64,000 nt of DNA from Lactuca virosa (GCA_928212115.1 CAKMRJ010005634.1:258415798-258479797); one strand, 5' to 3'; shown: positions 1-13,805, counted from the stretch's first letter. The notes: generated by a model from the sequence alone, not told the origin. Translations and numbers: made by a program.

Positions 1-154
1 TGTTATAATTAGTTGTATGGATCTTGTAACCAACTGTCTCGAATAGACCTATGTTTATGATGATATTTGGGTGTATTTTGGTTTATTTAAATTTGTATTT
101 TCGCAACATGTGTGTCGTTTTTTTTCCATGTAATGTATTTTCTTTTAATTATAA
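1..154. other. unassigned AT-rich flank
   Basis: AT-rich sequence before the tandem array. I see no coding potential and no repeat unit. It may be the outer part of the Mutator-like element, but no terminal inverted repeat could be paired with it. Confidence 0.4.
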
Positions 155-1939
155 ATGTAATTAGATGAGATAGGAAAATTATATTAGAAAAATAAATTAT
201 AAATATTTGAAGACCGAAGACCACCGAACGAGAGTCGTGGGTATACTCAGGAGCGTAACTAATTGTTGATTTTGTTCATATTTGATCCATTTCCTTTTTT
301 GTATGTTATATATCATCTAACTTGTTTGTGTTCACCATAACCATTTTGACCGACTATCACGTGTTTTGTCGGGTTCCTTCAATCACATCGTTTAATTAAT
401 GATGACATGTTGTATTACGTGGAACTAACACACTTTTCACCCCTTTTCTCCTTAAACTACGATTCCACAATCACGATTACGAACACCTCAATCCCCGATT
501 CTACACCCCGTAATGTCAATCGAAGATTAGGGTTACAAAATTGAAGACAATTATTGAATGTGATTGTTATTGTGAAGAAGATGGCCTCAGATTCATCACC
601 ATGTAATTAGATTAGAAAGGAAAATTATATTAGAAAAATAAATTATAAATATTTGAAGACCGAAGACCACCAAACGAGAGTCATGGGTATACTCAGGAGG
701 GTAACTAATTGTTGATTTTGTTCATATTTGGTCCATTTCCTTTTTTGTATGTTATATATCATCTAACTTGTTTGTGTTCACCATAACCCTTTTGACTGAC
801 TATCACGTGTGTTGTCGGGTTCCTTCAATCACATCGTTTAATTATTGATGACATGTTGTATTACGTGGAACTAACACACACTTCACCCCTTTTCTCCTTA
901 AACTACGATTCCACAATCACGATTACGAACACCTCAATCCCCGATTCTACACCCCGTAATGTCAATCGAAGATTAGGGTTACAAAATTGAAGACAATTAT
1001 TGAATGTGATTGTTATTGTGAAGAAGATGGCCTCAGATTCATCACCATGTAATTAGATTAGATAGGAAAATTATATTAGAAAAATAAATTATAAATATTT
1101 GAAGACCGAAGATCACCAAACGAGTGTCATGGGTATACTCAGGAGGGTAACTAATTGTTGATTTTGTTCATATTTGGTCCTTTTCCTTTTTTTTATGTTA
1201 TATATCATCTAACTTGTTTGTGTTCACCATAACCCTTTTGACCGACTATCACGTGTTTTGTCGGGTTCCTTCAATCACATCGTTTAATTATTGATGACAT
1301 GTTGTATTACGTGGAACTAACACACACTTCACCCCTTTTCTCCTTAAACTACGATTCCACAATCACGATTATGAACACCTCAATCCCCTATTCTACACCC
1401 CGTAATGTCAATCGAAGATTAGGGTTACAAAATTGAAGACAATTATTGAATGTGATTGTTATTGTGAAGAAGATGGCCTCAGATTCATCACCATGTAATT
1501 AGATTAGATAGGAAAATTATATTAGAAAAATAAATTATAAATATTTGAAGACCGAAGACCACCAAACGAGAGTCATGGGTATACTTAGGAGGGTAACTAA
1601 TTGTTGATTTTGTTCACATTTGGTCCATTTCCGTTTTTGTACGCTATATATCATCTAACTTGTTTCTGTTCACCATAACCTTTTTTGACCGACTATCACT
1701 TGTTTTGTCGGGTTCCTTCAATTACATCGTTTAATTATTGATGACATGCCGTATTACGTGGAACTAACACACACTTCACCCCTTTTCTCCTTAAACTAGG
1801 GTTCCACAATCACAATTACGAACACCTCAACCAACGATTCTACACCCTGTAATGTCAATCGAAGATTAGGGTTGCGAAATTTAAGACAATTATTGAATGT
1901 GACTGTTATTGTAAAGAAGATGGCCTCGGATTCATAACC
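155..1939 (+). repeat. four 446-bp tandem repeats carrying the transposase promoter/start region
   Basis: Four head-to-tail copies start at about 155, 601, 1047 and 1493; the spacing is exactly 446 bp for the first three and the last copy is 1 bp longer. Each copy has a TATA-like stretch (gttatatatc), a G-box context TATCACGTG (lost in copy 4), TTACGTGG, and near its end an ATG opening a short frame (M-A-S-D-S) at 581, 1027, 1473 and 1920. In every copy the frame stops within a few codons, or a GT-type donor follows. Copies 1-3 are very similar and copy 4, next to the transposase body, is the most diverged. I infer that the promoter, 5' UTR and first exon of the Mutator-like gene were amplified in tandem. 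Confidence 0.9.
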
Positions 1940-2408
1940 AAGTAAGTAGTTGACTGTAGATATTCATTATAAATCTTTTTCACACCAAAATCGTTAGTGT
2001 ACTTGAATCTTGTTGTTGTTTCAATATGTGACGTCGATTTTTGTGCAATGAATCTTAAAGAGTTTCTTTTGTTCCTTCAAAAGTTGATTAAAAGGAGTTC
2101 TGGTGATTTTTATAACTGCAATTAGAAATGAAACATTGGAAGAGGGTATTAGGAGAATTAATGATGATGTTGACAACTATGAGTTTCATGAAACTGGTCA
2201 TAGTATTGAAAATGGTCTAAGAATGAGTATGTATATTGACCATGAAAATGAAGTTATACTTGATTGGGCTAATCTAGAAGTAGTAGAAGATGACGAAGGG
2301 CATGACTATGAGCAAGACTTAGATGATGATAATAATTCACAACTTTATGATGATATGACATATGATCATGAAGAAGATGATGATGTCCCTTCTCTTGACA
2401 AGATTGTT
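1920..2408 (+). pseudogene. Mutator-like (MuDR) transposase, N-terminal piece
   Basis: This is the first of three pieces of one decayed MULE transposase. The start ATGGCC at 1920 lies at the end of the fourth promoter repeat, and its frame closes after five codons (TAA) unless the following GTAAGT is used as a splice donor. A longer frame covers roughly 2103-2408. It encodes an acidic segment rich in D and E, typical of the variable region between the N-terminal domain and the zinc-binding domain of plant MuDR transposases. It breaks off at 2408, where a solo LTR begins. Reading across that LTR (one copy of the duplication) keeps the frame into the piece at 5971, so the two belong together. 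The family call rests mainly on the downstream pieces. Confidence 0.75.
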
Positions 2409-5400
2409 TGTAACGTCCCAAAAATTCATAGTAAAATTTTCATTTCTAAAATAATAATTCATACAGACGAGTTGTTCCAAAACCGATCAAGTAATTATAT
2501 TATTTAAACATCAAAGTAATATCTTTATTTTCCAATGCGGGAAACTCTGGGGGATGCAGTGAAGTCATGTTAGGCCCTTCCCTTTCGAACCGGAAGTACG
2601 TAAAACCATAAGCATAAACCGTAAGCACAAAGTTTAGTGAGTTCCCAAAAATACTGCATACCATACATATCTACCAGCTCAAGGCTATACCGGGTCTATT
2701 TCACCCCACTTACATATATCAAACAGGAACACAGGTATACAACACATACAACAAGAGTCACAAAGACTACAAGCACATACCATACATATAATGGGCTCTG
2801 CCCTGCATCGGGTCCCGCCCGGAACAGATCTATCAGTAACATGCGATAGGCCCTTCCCAACACACTCATCATGCTCCGCCTGGAATCGGGCCCCACCCGG
2901 TATACATACAAACACATACAATACATGAAAGAGTGACAAAGACAGCTAGCATACTATTACATAATCAAATAGGTCGGCATTGGTGCCTTCGACCTGCAAG
3001 TACTGTGAGGAGACTCACCTGAACCACAAAGCCGACCAACACTCAACTCAAAATCGTCGACCACAGTTAATGGCTCTCCTGTCAAATGATGGGTGCTTAA
3101 CACCTCTTGTCAATCCACACAAGGAAAACCCTAAGTCTAACTTCTAAAAATAGAAATTGACCAAAAAGTCAACCCATACCAAAAGTCAACAGTAAAAGTT
3201 AACGGCCAGGGTTGAGTCTAGCTGACCGCCACATCGTCGCCTTCACCCAGCCAACTTACGGGAAATTCCCAGTCGCCACGTCATGGCGATTTATGGCCAC
3301 ACCATGGGCACTGGGTGTAACACCGTAAATTTTCAAACAAATTTTTCGTTTTAAAATCACATGATTCTCATAATACATTTCATAAAAATCTCATTGGTTT
3401 AATTTACAATACACAACTCCATAATTGTTTAATTAATAATCTAGGATCCTCAAAACATAACTCTTTCTTTGGTGTGTGCAATCAAGTCGGTGCCTTCCCG
3501 CGATTCTGAGAAAACCTGAAACACATATCACATAACATGGTAAGCACGAAGCTTAGTGAGTTCCCCAAAATACTACACACACATCTCATTAGCCACTCGA
3601 GGCTATATCACTATAAGACCCTCCGGTCAATGTGTCTCAGTGGGACCCTCCAGTCCCACGGTTTGTTGGACCCTCTGGTTCGATCTGTAAGCTCTACATA
3701 GCATAAATCACAAAGACATAATGCACAACACAAAACATAAGGCAGGATAACATAATACTCAATGTAAGCACGTAAGACCCTCAGGTCACACATAAGTACC
3801 ACTCTAGGTAAAGTATAGTGAGAAGACTCACCTTGCAAGTAGCAAGCAATCATCCTCGAATTCGAATCTCGAACTAGCCACTGCCTAACACATAGGATAA
3901 ATATCTCTAATTAATACTCGATTCTCGATTCTCAATAAACAAATGTTATTCTTCTCTCTCTAACTCTTGAATTGGGTAAAAGACCATTTTACCCCTCCAT
4001 GGTCTCCATTACTCATGTTGACCAAACCCTAAATTCAACAAAAGTCAAACTCGAGTCAACAGTCCATGTTTGACCCGACTCGCCGAGTGCACTAATGCGA
4101 CTCGTCGAGTCCACTTATTCTCATAAGTCTCGTGAAGGTCTAGCTCGCTGAGTTAACCCCTAACTCGCCGAGCTATTGCATGGTCCAGCTCATCGGGACA
4201 AACCCTAACCGACTCGTCGAGTCAGTTCATGGACTCGGTGAGTCCCTTCGATCTGATTTCTCTTTCAGACGATTTAAGGCAGATCTATCACTCCAAACAC
4301 TAGATCTACTATCCTAAGGCTCGATTGTCAAGTAAAGCTTCGATTTTTACGCTCATGCATGGTGGTTTTGCTCCAATCTACCAATACATGTTCTCACAAG
4401 GTGTTAAACACCATACTCCTCTCATGGATGAATAAAGTTGGGACCTTTGGGCTCTAGGGACCTCACAAGGTCCAGATATGAGGTTTAAACCTCTTGATAA
4501 CTTAGTATTCTTGAAGTCCCAAATAATATGTGATGAAAACCCTAACTTCTCAAACTCATGAGATCCAACTAATAAGATGAGAAAGGTGTAGACTTTATAC
4601 CTTCTATAGAAGCTCCAAGTTAAGAAATGCTAGATCCCATAGCCTCTTCTTGTTCCTTACTTGTTTCTCACTCCTTTCCTTTCAAAGATTCACCAAAAAC
4701 ACTTGATATTAGCTCAAGCACTCTCTCTTATCTTCAATGGCTGCTAAGGGTTTCACACAGGAGAGTTGGGCAGCTGGTGAGGTGCATTTGAGGTTATAAG
4801 TCTCCTCAAATAGGCCCCAACCCCGGGAATTTAGGGTTTCCTCGCACAACACCAACTCGGCGAGTCGGCACACTGACTCGCCGAGTCAGCTCATTAAACC
4901 CACACGGATGACTTGACTCTACTTGACGAGTTGGACTCTCAACTCGTCGAGTCGCTCCATAAATCTCATAATTTACCCTTACGATGATATATCAAAAAAT
5001 CTGGATGTTACACTGGGTTTCCAGCAGCTTAATGGATTAAGCCGCCTTCCTTGATTCCAAGCGCTCCAAAGCTTAGATCTGGTCCAAACTATGGTCTAAA
5101 TGAATAAAGTTTCCAACTTTATCCGTTAAGACACCCAAATAGATCAAGATCTCACATCCTAGGTCCAAATAAATCCAAAAGCCATAATGTCTTAACTATT
5201 AAGTCCTTAATCCGAAAAAGTCCTTAACCCCAATTATTCCAGAAGCTAAAGATGGTACCTAAGGTTCATAAAAATGATTACTTGATGGACATCCATGTCC
5301 TATGCATTTCCTTAACTCAACTTAGGTCAAACGGAAAAAAATGTCCTAAAACTTATGCAAGATTCTCAAATCACAACCAAACTCCAGATCCATAAGATAT

Positions 5401-5965
5401 GAGGCTCAAGGGACACTAGGGAGCAATAAAGTTGCCAACTTTATTCCATACTTTCACTCAAATCAACTTAATGAACCAAAATGGGACTAAAACAACCTAG
5501 ATCTAACTGAATATCTCAAAAGATAAAGACTTGAATCCTTACAAGTGGTCGAGAAGGTGATAACCAAGATGATAAAGAGTTGCTTGCTTAATCCTTGCTC
5601 CAATTCTTCCTCACTTCCTTCCCAAAAGCACCAAAACCACCCAAAATGAGCCAAAACCACCAAGATGGAAATGATTATGGTTTATCTGAGGTTGAGGGGG
5701 ATAGAGGCCGAGAATGAATCCTAGAATCGAGTTAGAGAGGCTTAAATACGGGGAGCCCTAAAAGAGTCATGGGTTTGGGCCTGATCAGATGTCACGTCGT
5801 GGTTTTCCTTGGCCACGACGTGGTGGTCTAAAAATCACACGACCCATTTAACCATTGCCACGTCGTGGCCTCCCTTGGCCATGACGTGTCATAGAGTTTG
5901 CTTTAAAACTCCATCTTAGGTCCTTGCTACAATTAAGTTTAACCAATCTGGACACGAGTGTTACA
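2409..5965 (-). mobile_element. solo LTR of a gypsy-type element (antisense), split by a younger solo LTR
   Basis: Starts TGTAACGTCCC and ends GTGTTACA. The flanks are TTGTT (2404-2408) and CTGTT (5966-5970), a 5-bp duplication with one mismatch. Without the inner insertion it is about 1.86 kb with no internal coding region, so it is a solo LTR. Read on the - strand it has CCACGTCGTGG-type palindromes near the start (about 5792-5889), a TATTTAAG box near 5745, a second cluster of the same motif (3226-3305), a splice-donor-like GTGAGT (GT at 3018-3017), a GC-rich repeat block (2800-2900) and the AACTCACTAAA/GCTTAC block near 2620-2640. It interrupts the MULE transposase. Confidence 0.9.
3316..5012 (-). 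mobile_element. solo LTR nested in the 2409-5965 LTR
   Basis: Starts TGTAACACCG, ends GGATGTTACA, and is flanked by a perfect CTGGG duplication (3311-3315 and 5013-5017). It is 1,697 bp with no coding region. On the - strand it has ACTCGNCGAGT palindromes in two clusters (4853-4955 and 4078-4245), a donor with GT at 3831-3830, a reiterated GACCCTC block (3620-3790), and an acceptor TTTCAG with AG at 3517-3516. It belongs to a different family from its host LTR but has the same internal layout. Confidence 0.95.
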
Positions 5966-7454
5966 CTGTTGGTGATGACTTTTTGCACCTTGTGTCAGGT
6001 ATTTCCAGGGATATAAATGATGAGGTTAAAACCAACAATGGAGATGAGAAACTAGTATTTCCTGTCCAGAACTGGGATAAAATGGTGCCAATTTTAGATA
6101 TGAGATTCTCTAACCCTTTGAAATTGGAGAATTGTGTGGCTAATTATGCAGTAAAGAATAGCTACAACCTATGCTTTGAGAAAAATGATATTCAAAGGTT
6201 GTTAATAAGATGTTGTGAAGATAACAAGAACCCCTCTTGTTCTTTTACACTGTGGGCCTCCTGGATGAGTAGTGAAAGGTCTTTCCATATTAAGTACTTA
6301 ATTGATGAGCATAATTGTTCACAAGTCTTCAAAATTGGTCCCATTATAACATACAAATGGATTGGGAAGCATTTTAAGAATCAGCTTTTGCAAAACCCCC
6401 AAATGAGCATAAGGAAAATGAAATCCAAGGTAAGTATGAGTTTAACTTGATTGTTAGTGTTGGTCAATGTAGAAATGCTATGAAATATGCTTTGGATGAG
6501 ATAAAGTGTGGTTTGATAGAACATTATGGTAAAGTATGGAGTTATGGATAAGAAATTATGAGGACAAATCTTGGGTCAACAGTAAAGATACATGTGGATG
6601 TCATGCTTGATTCCACAAATTACTTTTTAAATTATGTGTTTGTTTTAAGGGTGTGAAGGATAGGTGGATTGACGTTGTAGGAGGTACGTAATATGGGTAA
6701 ATGGTTGTTTTTTAAAGGGTATATGCAGAGGTCAGCTGCTAGCAGCTGCTGGTAGGGATGATAACAACCACATTTATCCTATTGTCTTGGCTATGGTGGC
6801 TGTTGAAAATAAAGAAACATGGAAGTGGTTTCTTGACCTCCTGCTGGAGGAAATCAGAATAGGAGTTGGTAATGGATTGACCATCATATCAGACCAACAC
6901 AAGGTATATTTTGTGTTATGTTTTCTATTAGTAGTATTCAACCATATTTCATGTTTTTTTTAGTATTACTCAACCATATTTCATGTTTTCTTTCATGGAT
7001 TACTATATGATGTCAAAGAAAGGTTTCTAGCTGTCGAGCGTAGACAATATTTTAGGCATATATATGCTAATTTCAAGAAAAGATTCAAAGGTGAACAACT
7101 TAGGAAGATGTTTTAGGATGTTGCTGGTTGTACTACCCAGCCTAAATTTGAAGCAAAATTTTATGAAATCAAAAAAATTGAACCATTGGCTTATGAACAC
7201 TTCATGAAAAGGGACCCTAAAATTTGGTTCATGGCATTCTTTCAAGTAGATAGGGCTTATGATGCATATGAAAATGGCATATCAAAAAGTTTCAGTTTTT
7301 CCATTGTTGTTTCCAGGAAGAGACCACTCATCACCATGTTAGAGGGTAAATGGAAACAATTGGAACAATTTAAACATATGCCCATCTATATAGATATCAA
7401 AGTTAAAGAGACAACAAATGTATTTTATGACTTCTATTTATAAATGTGCATATA
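5966..7454 (+). pseudogene. Mutator-like (MuDR) transposase, central piece
   Basis: Coding resumes at 5971. Residues encoded at about 6090-6390 match the MuDR N-terminal zinc-binding domain (NYAVKNSYNL, RLLIRCC, CSFTLWASWM, HNCSQVFKIG). The region 6470-6905 shows the start of the MULE catalytic domain (GLIEHYGKVW, KGICRGQLLAAAGRD and the usual WKWFLDLLLEEI segment), spread over several frames. A probable intron begins at the GTAT after 6903 and ends near 6990. Coding continues to 7443 with the post-catalytic helical region (RHIYANFKKRFKG, EPLAYEHFMKRDPK). A TAG at about 7115 and several frameshifts break it. The piece ends at the ATATA duplication (7450-7454), where the 39.5-kb insertion begins. 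It cannot encode active transposase. Confidence 0.9.
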
Positions 7455-8795
7455 TGTAACATTTCGTTTGAAATGGAGTAATTTAATAATAAACCCTGAA
7501 CCACAAGGTGTAAATTTATATTTTAAATTATTTTATAGTAGCCCTAAAATCCATCATATTTAGCGGGGTGTTGGTTTCGGGGAGCCAAACGATATAATTT
7601 GGACTTTCGGGGGTTAAAGTGTAATTTCGGGATTTATTTTGTAAAGATTTTCAGAAGTAATGGGGTGTTTGGTAATTATTGGACTTAGATTGAAAGGATT
7701 TTGGAATGTTGAGGGTTAAATGGTAACTTCTGGGACTTGAATTGTAATGAATTATTAAAGATGGTGGTTATTTGGTAAATATTGGATTAAAGTTGAAACG
7801 GTTTTATGGAGTCAGGGACTAAACTTGTAATAAGGTATCAATGTTTCATTTGAACCATGGGACTTAACCCGGCTCCCTTTCCCTCGTGTACCATCGCTTA
7901 AAACATAACCCTAACCCTAATTTTTTGGGAGTCGCCACCTTATGCTCCAACCTCCATCACCGCCGCCCAGCTCAACCACCACCTCCATGATGTTGCTTAA
8001 CCCACCGGTGCTCCTGTCGCCGGCAAAGGCGTGGACGAAGTTGCGACGTCGGGAAGGTTGGAGGAACTGGAAACCGTAGTCGTTGCTGTCGTGTTCCGGT
8101 GGAGGCGCAACCTCCATCCCTGTAGCTCCCACTGCCAAAAAACGACGACGATGAACCGAGAGCTGACGCATAAACCCTTATCCTATTCTTCTCCTTCTAT
8201 TTGATATTCCGTTGCCGCCACCTACCGCTTTGTTTGTATGTAATTGTGTGTGTATATGTGTTTCATCTTGTGTCAATGTATATATGTGAGTTCAGTCGAG
8301 ATCGTGGCGTAGGTGTGTTGTTTAGCCGGAAAAACACAAGGGCCACCATGGCAGCGAACCAGGGTGGTTGCTACCCATGTTACTCCTTCTGCCGCCACCA
8401 GCCACCGTGAGGGGTGGCTGTGTGTGTGGTTTTGCATGTGTGAGAGTGTATTTTATGGGTTTTTATGGGTATGATGTTGTATGTATGATTTTTGGCCGGA
8501 AAACTCACCACCACCACCGTGAGGTGGTGGCCGCCATCGTGAGCCGTCGTTGACCACCGCTACCTGAGTTGGTACTGGGTGGTGCCCGGCTTATTTATCC
8601 CGAATTGACCTAATGAAGCCCTAATTGACCAAAAAACTTAACCAATGGACTAGTTGGCACGCGATTGGGTTGGAAACCCTAATTAGGGTTTAGAAAACCC
8701 TAATTGTGGGAATGTGAGTTTTGGACTTGTCGGGACTTGCGTTTGGACTGTTGGATTTGGTATTTTGAATTACGCCCAACCACATTTTATGTTTG

Positions 8796-9545
8796 TGATG
8801 GGTTTTGAGCATTCTAACACTCCTATGGTGTACATGAAACCCTATAAACCTTGGATCTATGTTTTCTCTATTATACATGCAAATATTCAATATTCCAAGG
8901 TTTCATCCTAACTAGCATACTATGAAGCAACTTTACTAAAAGAATCTAGTAGAATGACATACCTTTTGATGGAGCTTGAAGTCTTGAACCTTTAAGAGCC
9001 TAGTGCCTCAAGTGTTGGACCTCAAATGGTTCACACAACACCAAGAAGCCTTGGAATAACTAGATAATAAGGATACTTGCACCAAATCGGTTTTGCCCTC
9101 TTGTGTATACACACTAGTTCCATTTCATGAACTAGGGACCTCTTTATATAGTGTGGAGGATTACGGTTACATTCATGTAAACCCTAATACCCATGACCTT
9201 TCATTTCCATAGGATCCATGGGTTAAACACTCCATGGACTATCCATGAAAGCTTAGCCCAACCCAAATGAACTTGGCCCACCACATATATATAAGAGTCC
9301 ATATTTAATTAGTTCCTTTTTTATCACTAAATTAATTCTAAATTAATTCTTGATCAATACTAATTAAGTAATATGATTTCATATTAATATATTAGAGCTT
9401 ATAATATATTAATATAAATCACTAGTATCCTTTTTCTCATTTTGTCTATCCAATTGTTCTGATGCCATGCAACCCAAATGGACCATGCCAAGTCGGGTCG
9501 AATACATACCAATAATATTTATGGGCTTAGACATCTAATCCAACA
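8796..9545 (-). repeat. copia A left LTR (3' LTR in element sense)
   Basis: A 750-bp LTR matching 15845-16583. It holds a perfect 14-bp AT-rich inverted repeat (9381-9394 and 9402-9415, loop 7). The terminal TGTTGGG appears here as TGATGGG. Confidence 0.92.
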
Positions 9546-9556
9546 GTCTCCCACTT
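9546..9556 (-). other. copia A polypurine tract
   Basis: Minus-strand AAGTGGGAGAC immediately upstream of the 3' LTR, identical to the tract of copia B. Confidence 0.85.
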
Positions 9557-12500
9557 GGATAAGTCTAAAACTATTATTGCGTATGACTCCAAAACCCGAC
9601 TAGCAATCGTAGCTCTTAAAGCCGTTGTCGAACTCTGAACAAATCAATGACGCGTACATTAGATAAGGGATTATATATTCCTCCATTCTAGATATCATAT
9701 GGACTGAGACATGGATTATAATCATTCTCTCTGTCCATTTGTTGTTTCCCGATTTCCGATTTATGACGACTGACTAATTGAACAAATCAAATCAGTCCAG
9801 GCTTGGCCAAGCACTTAGGGGTGTCATCACTAAATCATCGAGGGGCACACAGATATCGCTTTTATCCCACCAAGGGTAAAAGGAATGGATAAACTTCGAC
9901 TCATATGATTGTTCTACTACTTGTTGAATCATACAAAAAGGCACGTTTTATAACATCGAGTTACCAATGCGTTTTCGTGCAATCAATGTATAACCAACTC
10001 ATAGTCAACAACTCATATATATAGGTTTGAAGAATATAAGATATTCTCATCTCATGATCACTCGTGATAAAATCCATGAAGTGATTCAAATGAGCGTGGG
10101 TTGAATCCAATACTCATAACATATGAGTACTCATGAATGTTGTAGCAACTCTTGCTATGTCCAATACCTTAGACATCTACAAACCAACTTCATGACAGTC
10201 TTTCCTTAATACCTACTTCCAACGTATTATCGACTGTGGATGGTTTGAATAACTTAGTCATTCAGGAAGAATGACCTAGTTATTCTGGAAGTCAAAACAT
10301 GCAAAGTGAAACACAAGAATAATTGAATCCAATATGGTCTCAAGTCTTATGAATATAAATAGAACACCTTTTATTTATCATCATATTGATTACACATTAT
10401 TCATTGTATAATGTTTCAACTAATAAACGTTATACTTGAATCAAAACAATAGTCATGCCATGCTTCTAAGCATGCACACTATGTTTATCCAAACAATAGT
10501 CATGCCATACACCAAGTATACACACTATGTTTGTCCAAACATTAGTTATGCCATACACCAAGTATGCACACTAAGTTTGTCTATGATTTTTACTTTGTGA
10601 AATAGATCAATTGAACATAATTCCAATGATGCACATTTCACAATCCAAAATCCTTATTGTAAATGTAGAATTCCAAATTCCTACCATTTACCGAAATCTG
10701 TTAGATTTTAAACTTATATGCACTGCTCCTCTTGTAATGATTATGCAAAAAGTCATAGAGACTTGTCAGCAGTCATTACAGAGTATTCCAATGGAGATCA
10801 GCTCCATGGAAACGAAGTTTCATATTGAAAGGACATTGCTTTGAACATCCTTCTTGCATTAAGTTTTCTAATCTTACACAGATTGAATAACTTCCACCTA
10901 TGGAAACATTTCCATATTCCCATTTTGACTATCACTTTTAAACAAGAGTTGCCTCTTTTCAGAATATGTCAATATGGTCCTTTCCAAAAATTAACACTAT
11001 ACTTTCAACTGTCCTTGAGCAACCAATCTTTGGTAAACCTTAGATTGTCCTCGACAATTGCTTAATCATTTTAGTCATATCCAATTCTAGACTTTTCCCC
11101 TCTTAATGCCCTGAGCATTTGGAAATTTTAGAAAGGATGAATATTATAGCACATGCAATCGATCCTATATCCGAAGCATATGGGACACGATTCATGATGT
11201 CTCACATAAAGACATGATACTAGACCAGTCTTTTGCTATAATATTTCTATGTCTATTTGCCATGTTCTCATAACTCAGATTATGAAAAGGGATGTCGTAA
11301 TCATAATCGAATTTTAGAATGCAAATAATGTTCCCATATATAGAATTTCCTTATATTGAACCATTCCAGCATAACATTCATATATATACTTGACTAAAAT
11401 TGACTAAAATCTCAATCTAAGCCTTTTAGAACTGAAATGAAGTATAATTTACTCTCCCTTAATTATAGCAAAACAACTTTTCCCAATTGAACTTTTTGTT
11501 TTTCTATAATTAACATTGCTAACTTGCAACACTTATCATAATTACCATGCTCCCACTAACATGATAATTGTTAGCATAAAACTTATGCTCCCACTAGCTT
11601 TGACATGTACTCAGAAATCAGTTGGACTTCTAGAAATCAGATTTCTGATACGAGATGCTTTGATAGAACTTTTATCAAAATCATACACCCTTTCTTAGAT
11701 AGCTCACATGTGTGTATAAATAATTTTTAGAACTATGAAAAAGGATGCCGTAATCATAGTCTCAATTGTTTAGACCTTTGCCATTTCTCACAAGTCTACG
11801 TTAGTGTGCCGGTTAACCACACACGCTCCACTAACGACTTTGAGAATGCAAATATCACAATTGCTATCTACTTAAAATCTACTTAGTGAAAGCGTTTCCT
11901 CACCATCATTTTCATGAATCGGAGAGAAACCTTATGACACTTAGATTTTATGGTGTATGAGTTCCTATCCATATGAATTTGTCAAAACCATAATCACAAG
12001 ACAAGGTTAATGACAAATCCAAACTCATATGGACTAAACTTGTGCAATCTTAAATTCTTGCCACCTGGCAGCACAAGGGCCTGCCATTGCTTCCAAGTTG
12101 TTATGCAACCAATTGAGAACTCTCATAACTCATATGCAAATCCAAATTTAACTAGAATAGGCACAAAAATAAGAATATGTCAACACGATAGGTTGTAAAC
12201 CTCAAGTCGTGTGCTAGTGATAAACTCCAGATTTTATTCTTGATTAGATCTTGAAACTCTTTCAGAATCTTTTAGACTCCCACTATCCTCTTGACATATA
12301 AGACTCTCTTGCCAATACCCATTCCTTGACAAACAAATATTCAATAGATAGTGCAAATTCTTATCAAGACAAACACTTCACACAATTGGCCTTAGTTGGT
12401 CTTTGTTTTATCCAAAACATCACAACCTACCAATTTCAAATGTACAAGAGTAGAAAACATTTTACTCTTATATTTGACAAGTGTTATAAACCTTCTTTAA

Positions 12501-13484
12501 GATATGTCACTCAAGTTAGAATCTTGGAGTATGACTCTAAGAATTTTTTTGGAATGAAGTATGACTCATCTTCTTGATTTAACCATTTCAACAATTCATG
12601 ACTCCTCTTCTTAGCCATAAGAATGCACTAAGATGTCCTTAGAGGATGAATTGTGATATGGTCTCACAATCATTAAGATGATTATAAAACATGATACTAA
12701 AGTACTCTCCCATCTTTTCAGATTTGAGAAACTTTTATCTTTCTGCCAAATTTGATTCTTCTCATTCGTTCTACCATACATCGAAACTTTTCAATGTTTC
12801 AGAATTATACTTAAACTTGTAAGTGTAACCATATTTACTAAACATTAGTAAATCATGACAAATAGTCTTTATGGTGGACCTAACCAACGCACAACCATGT
12901 GTACCCGATCCCTTTGTCCTTCACTTGACTCACATATACATGTGAACAAGGAATTAGTCTTAATTTTCCAAAGATGAAAGTTCTCATTCATCATACAACT
13001 TGCATGATTCCAAGTTTCGGTCCAATTGAAACTTGGGTGATGAGAATCTTTCCTTGTTGGGTAAATTTGGACACTACCACAAATGAAAGAATCAAATTCA
13101 TATTTCCATTATTGCTAGAAACATACAAACATCAATTTTCCATAAAAGCCATAAAATAAAATAAAAACAAAATTTTATTTATATATAAAATGCGGAAAAA
13201 CTTTTCCTTACAATGCAACTTTAAATGAAAACTTATGTTATTACATATTTCCTAGCAATCTATCATAACTCCTAAGAAGGAGCTCAAGAATCTGATCTTC
13301 GAACCATGCGATTGAAATCCATCTTCACGATCACATTCAGCATACTCTTCTTTTTAAGTTTCCTTCCTTTTGCTTGATTCTGCAAAACATCAATCATGCA
13401 TTAAGAATCAACAATTAGGAACTTAATTGAGTTAGATAGTGGGCTTTACCTAAAGCAGAGTCAAACTTTTTGACTTTTACTACC

Positions 13485-13805
13485 CTAGTGAACTTTCATG
13501 TAAATAGGGCAGCTTCGCAACCAATGCCCCTTCCTTTGGCAATAGAAACATATGGACCCTTTGGGAATGGTACTCGGGACAATCTCAGACTTAGCCTTTC
13601 TCTTTACCATTTGGTCAACCAAGTTGACTATGGTCGATCCCTTTCCATTGGGAAGAGAAAGCTTTTCTGGATTTCCAATGTTACCATTGTCAATGTCCAT
13701 GGAAGTTTGGGAAGTCGATCTTCCAACCAAATTTTCTTTACCTGTGCTCCAAATCATTTCTGATTCAGCAGCATCAAGCAAATAGGTGAGATCATTAAAG
13801 GGCAT
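13485..13805 (-). pseudogene. copia A gag remnant with CCHC zinc knuckle
   Basis: A 106-codon open stretch on the - strand. Near its C-terminus is CFYCQRKGHWLRSCP, a retroviral-type CX2CX4HX4C zinc knuckle that in Gag binds genomic RNA for packaging. The upstream segment (DLTYLLDAAESEMIWS, KRKAKSEIVPSTIPKGSIC) resembles the C-terminal part of plant copia gag (UBN2-type). The N-terminal gag region (to about 14700) is broken by frameshifts and stops. Copia B has the homologous stretch at 27665-27977, but its second knuckle cysteine is lost. A full gag would be about 250-300 residues, so this is a fragment. Confidence 0.75.

Noticed and set aside
155..1939. Centromeric or dispersed satellite array
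   Set aside because: Only four units, and the array ends exactly at the transposase gene whose start it repeats; amplified promoter DNA fits better.
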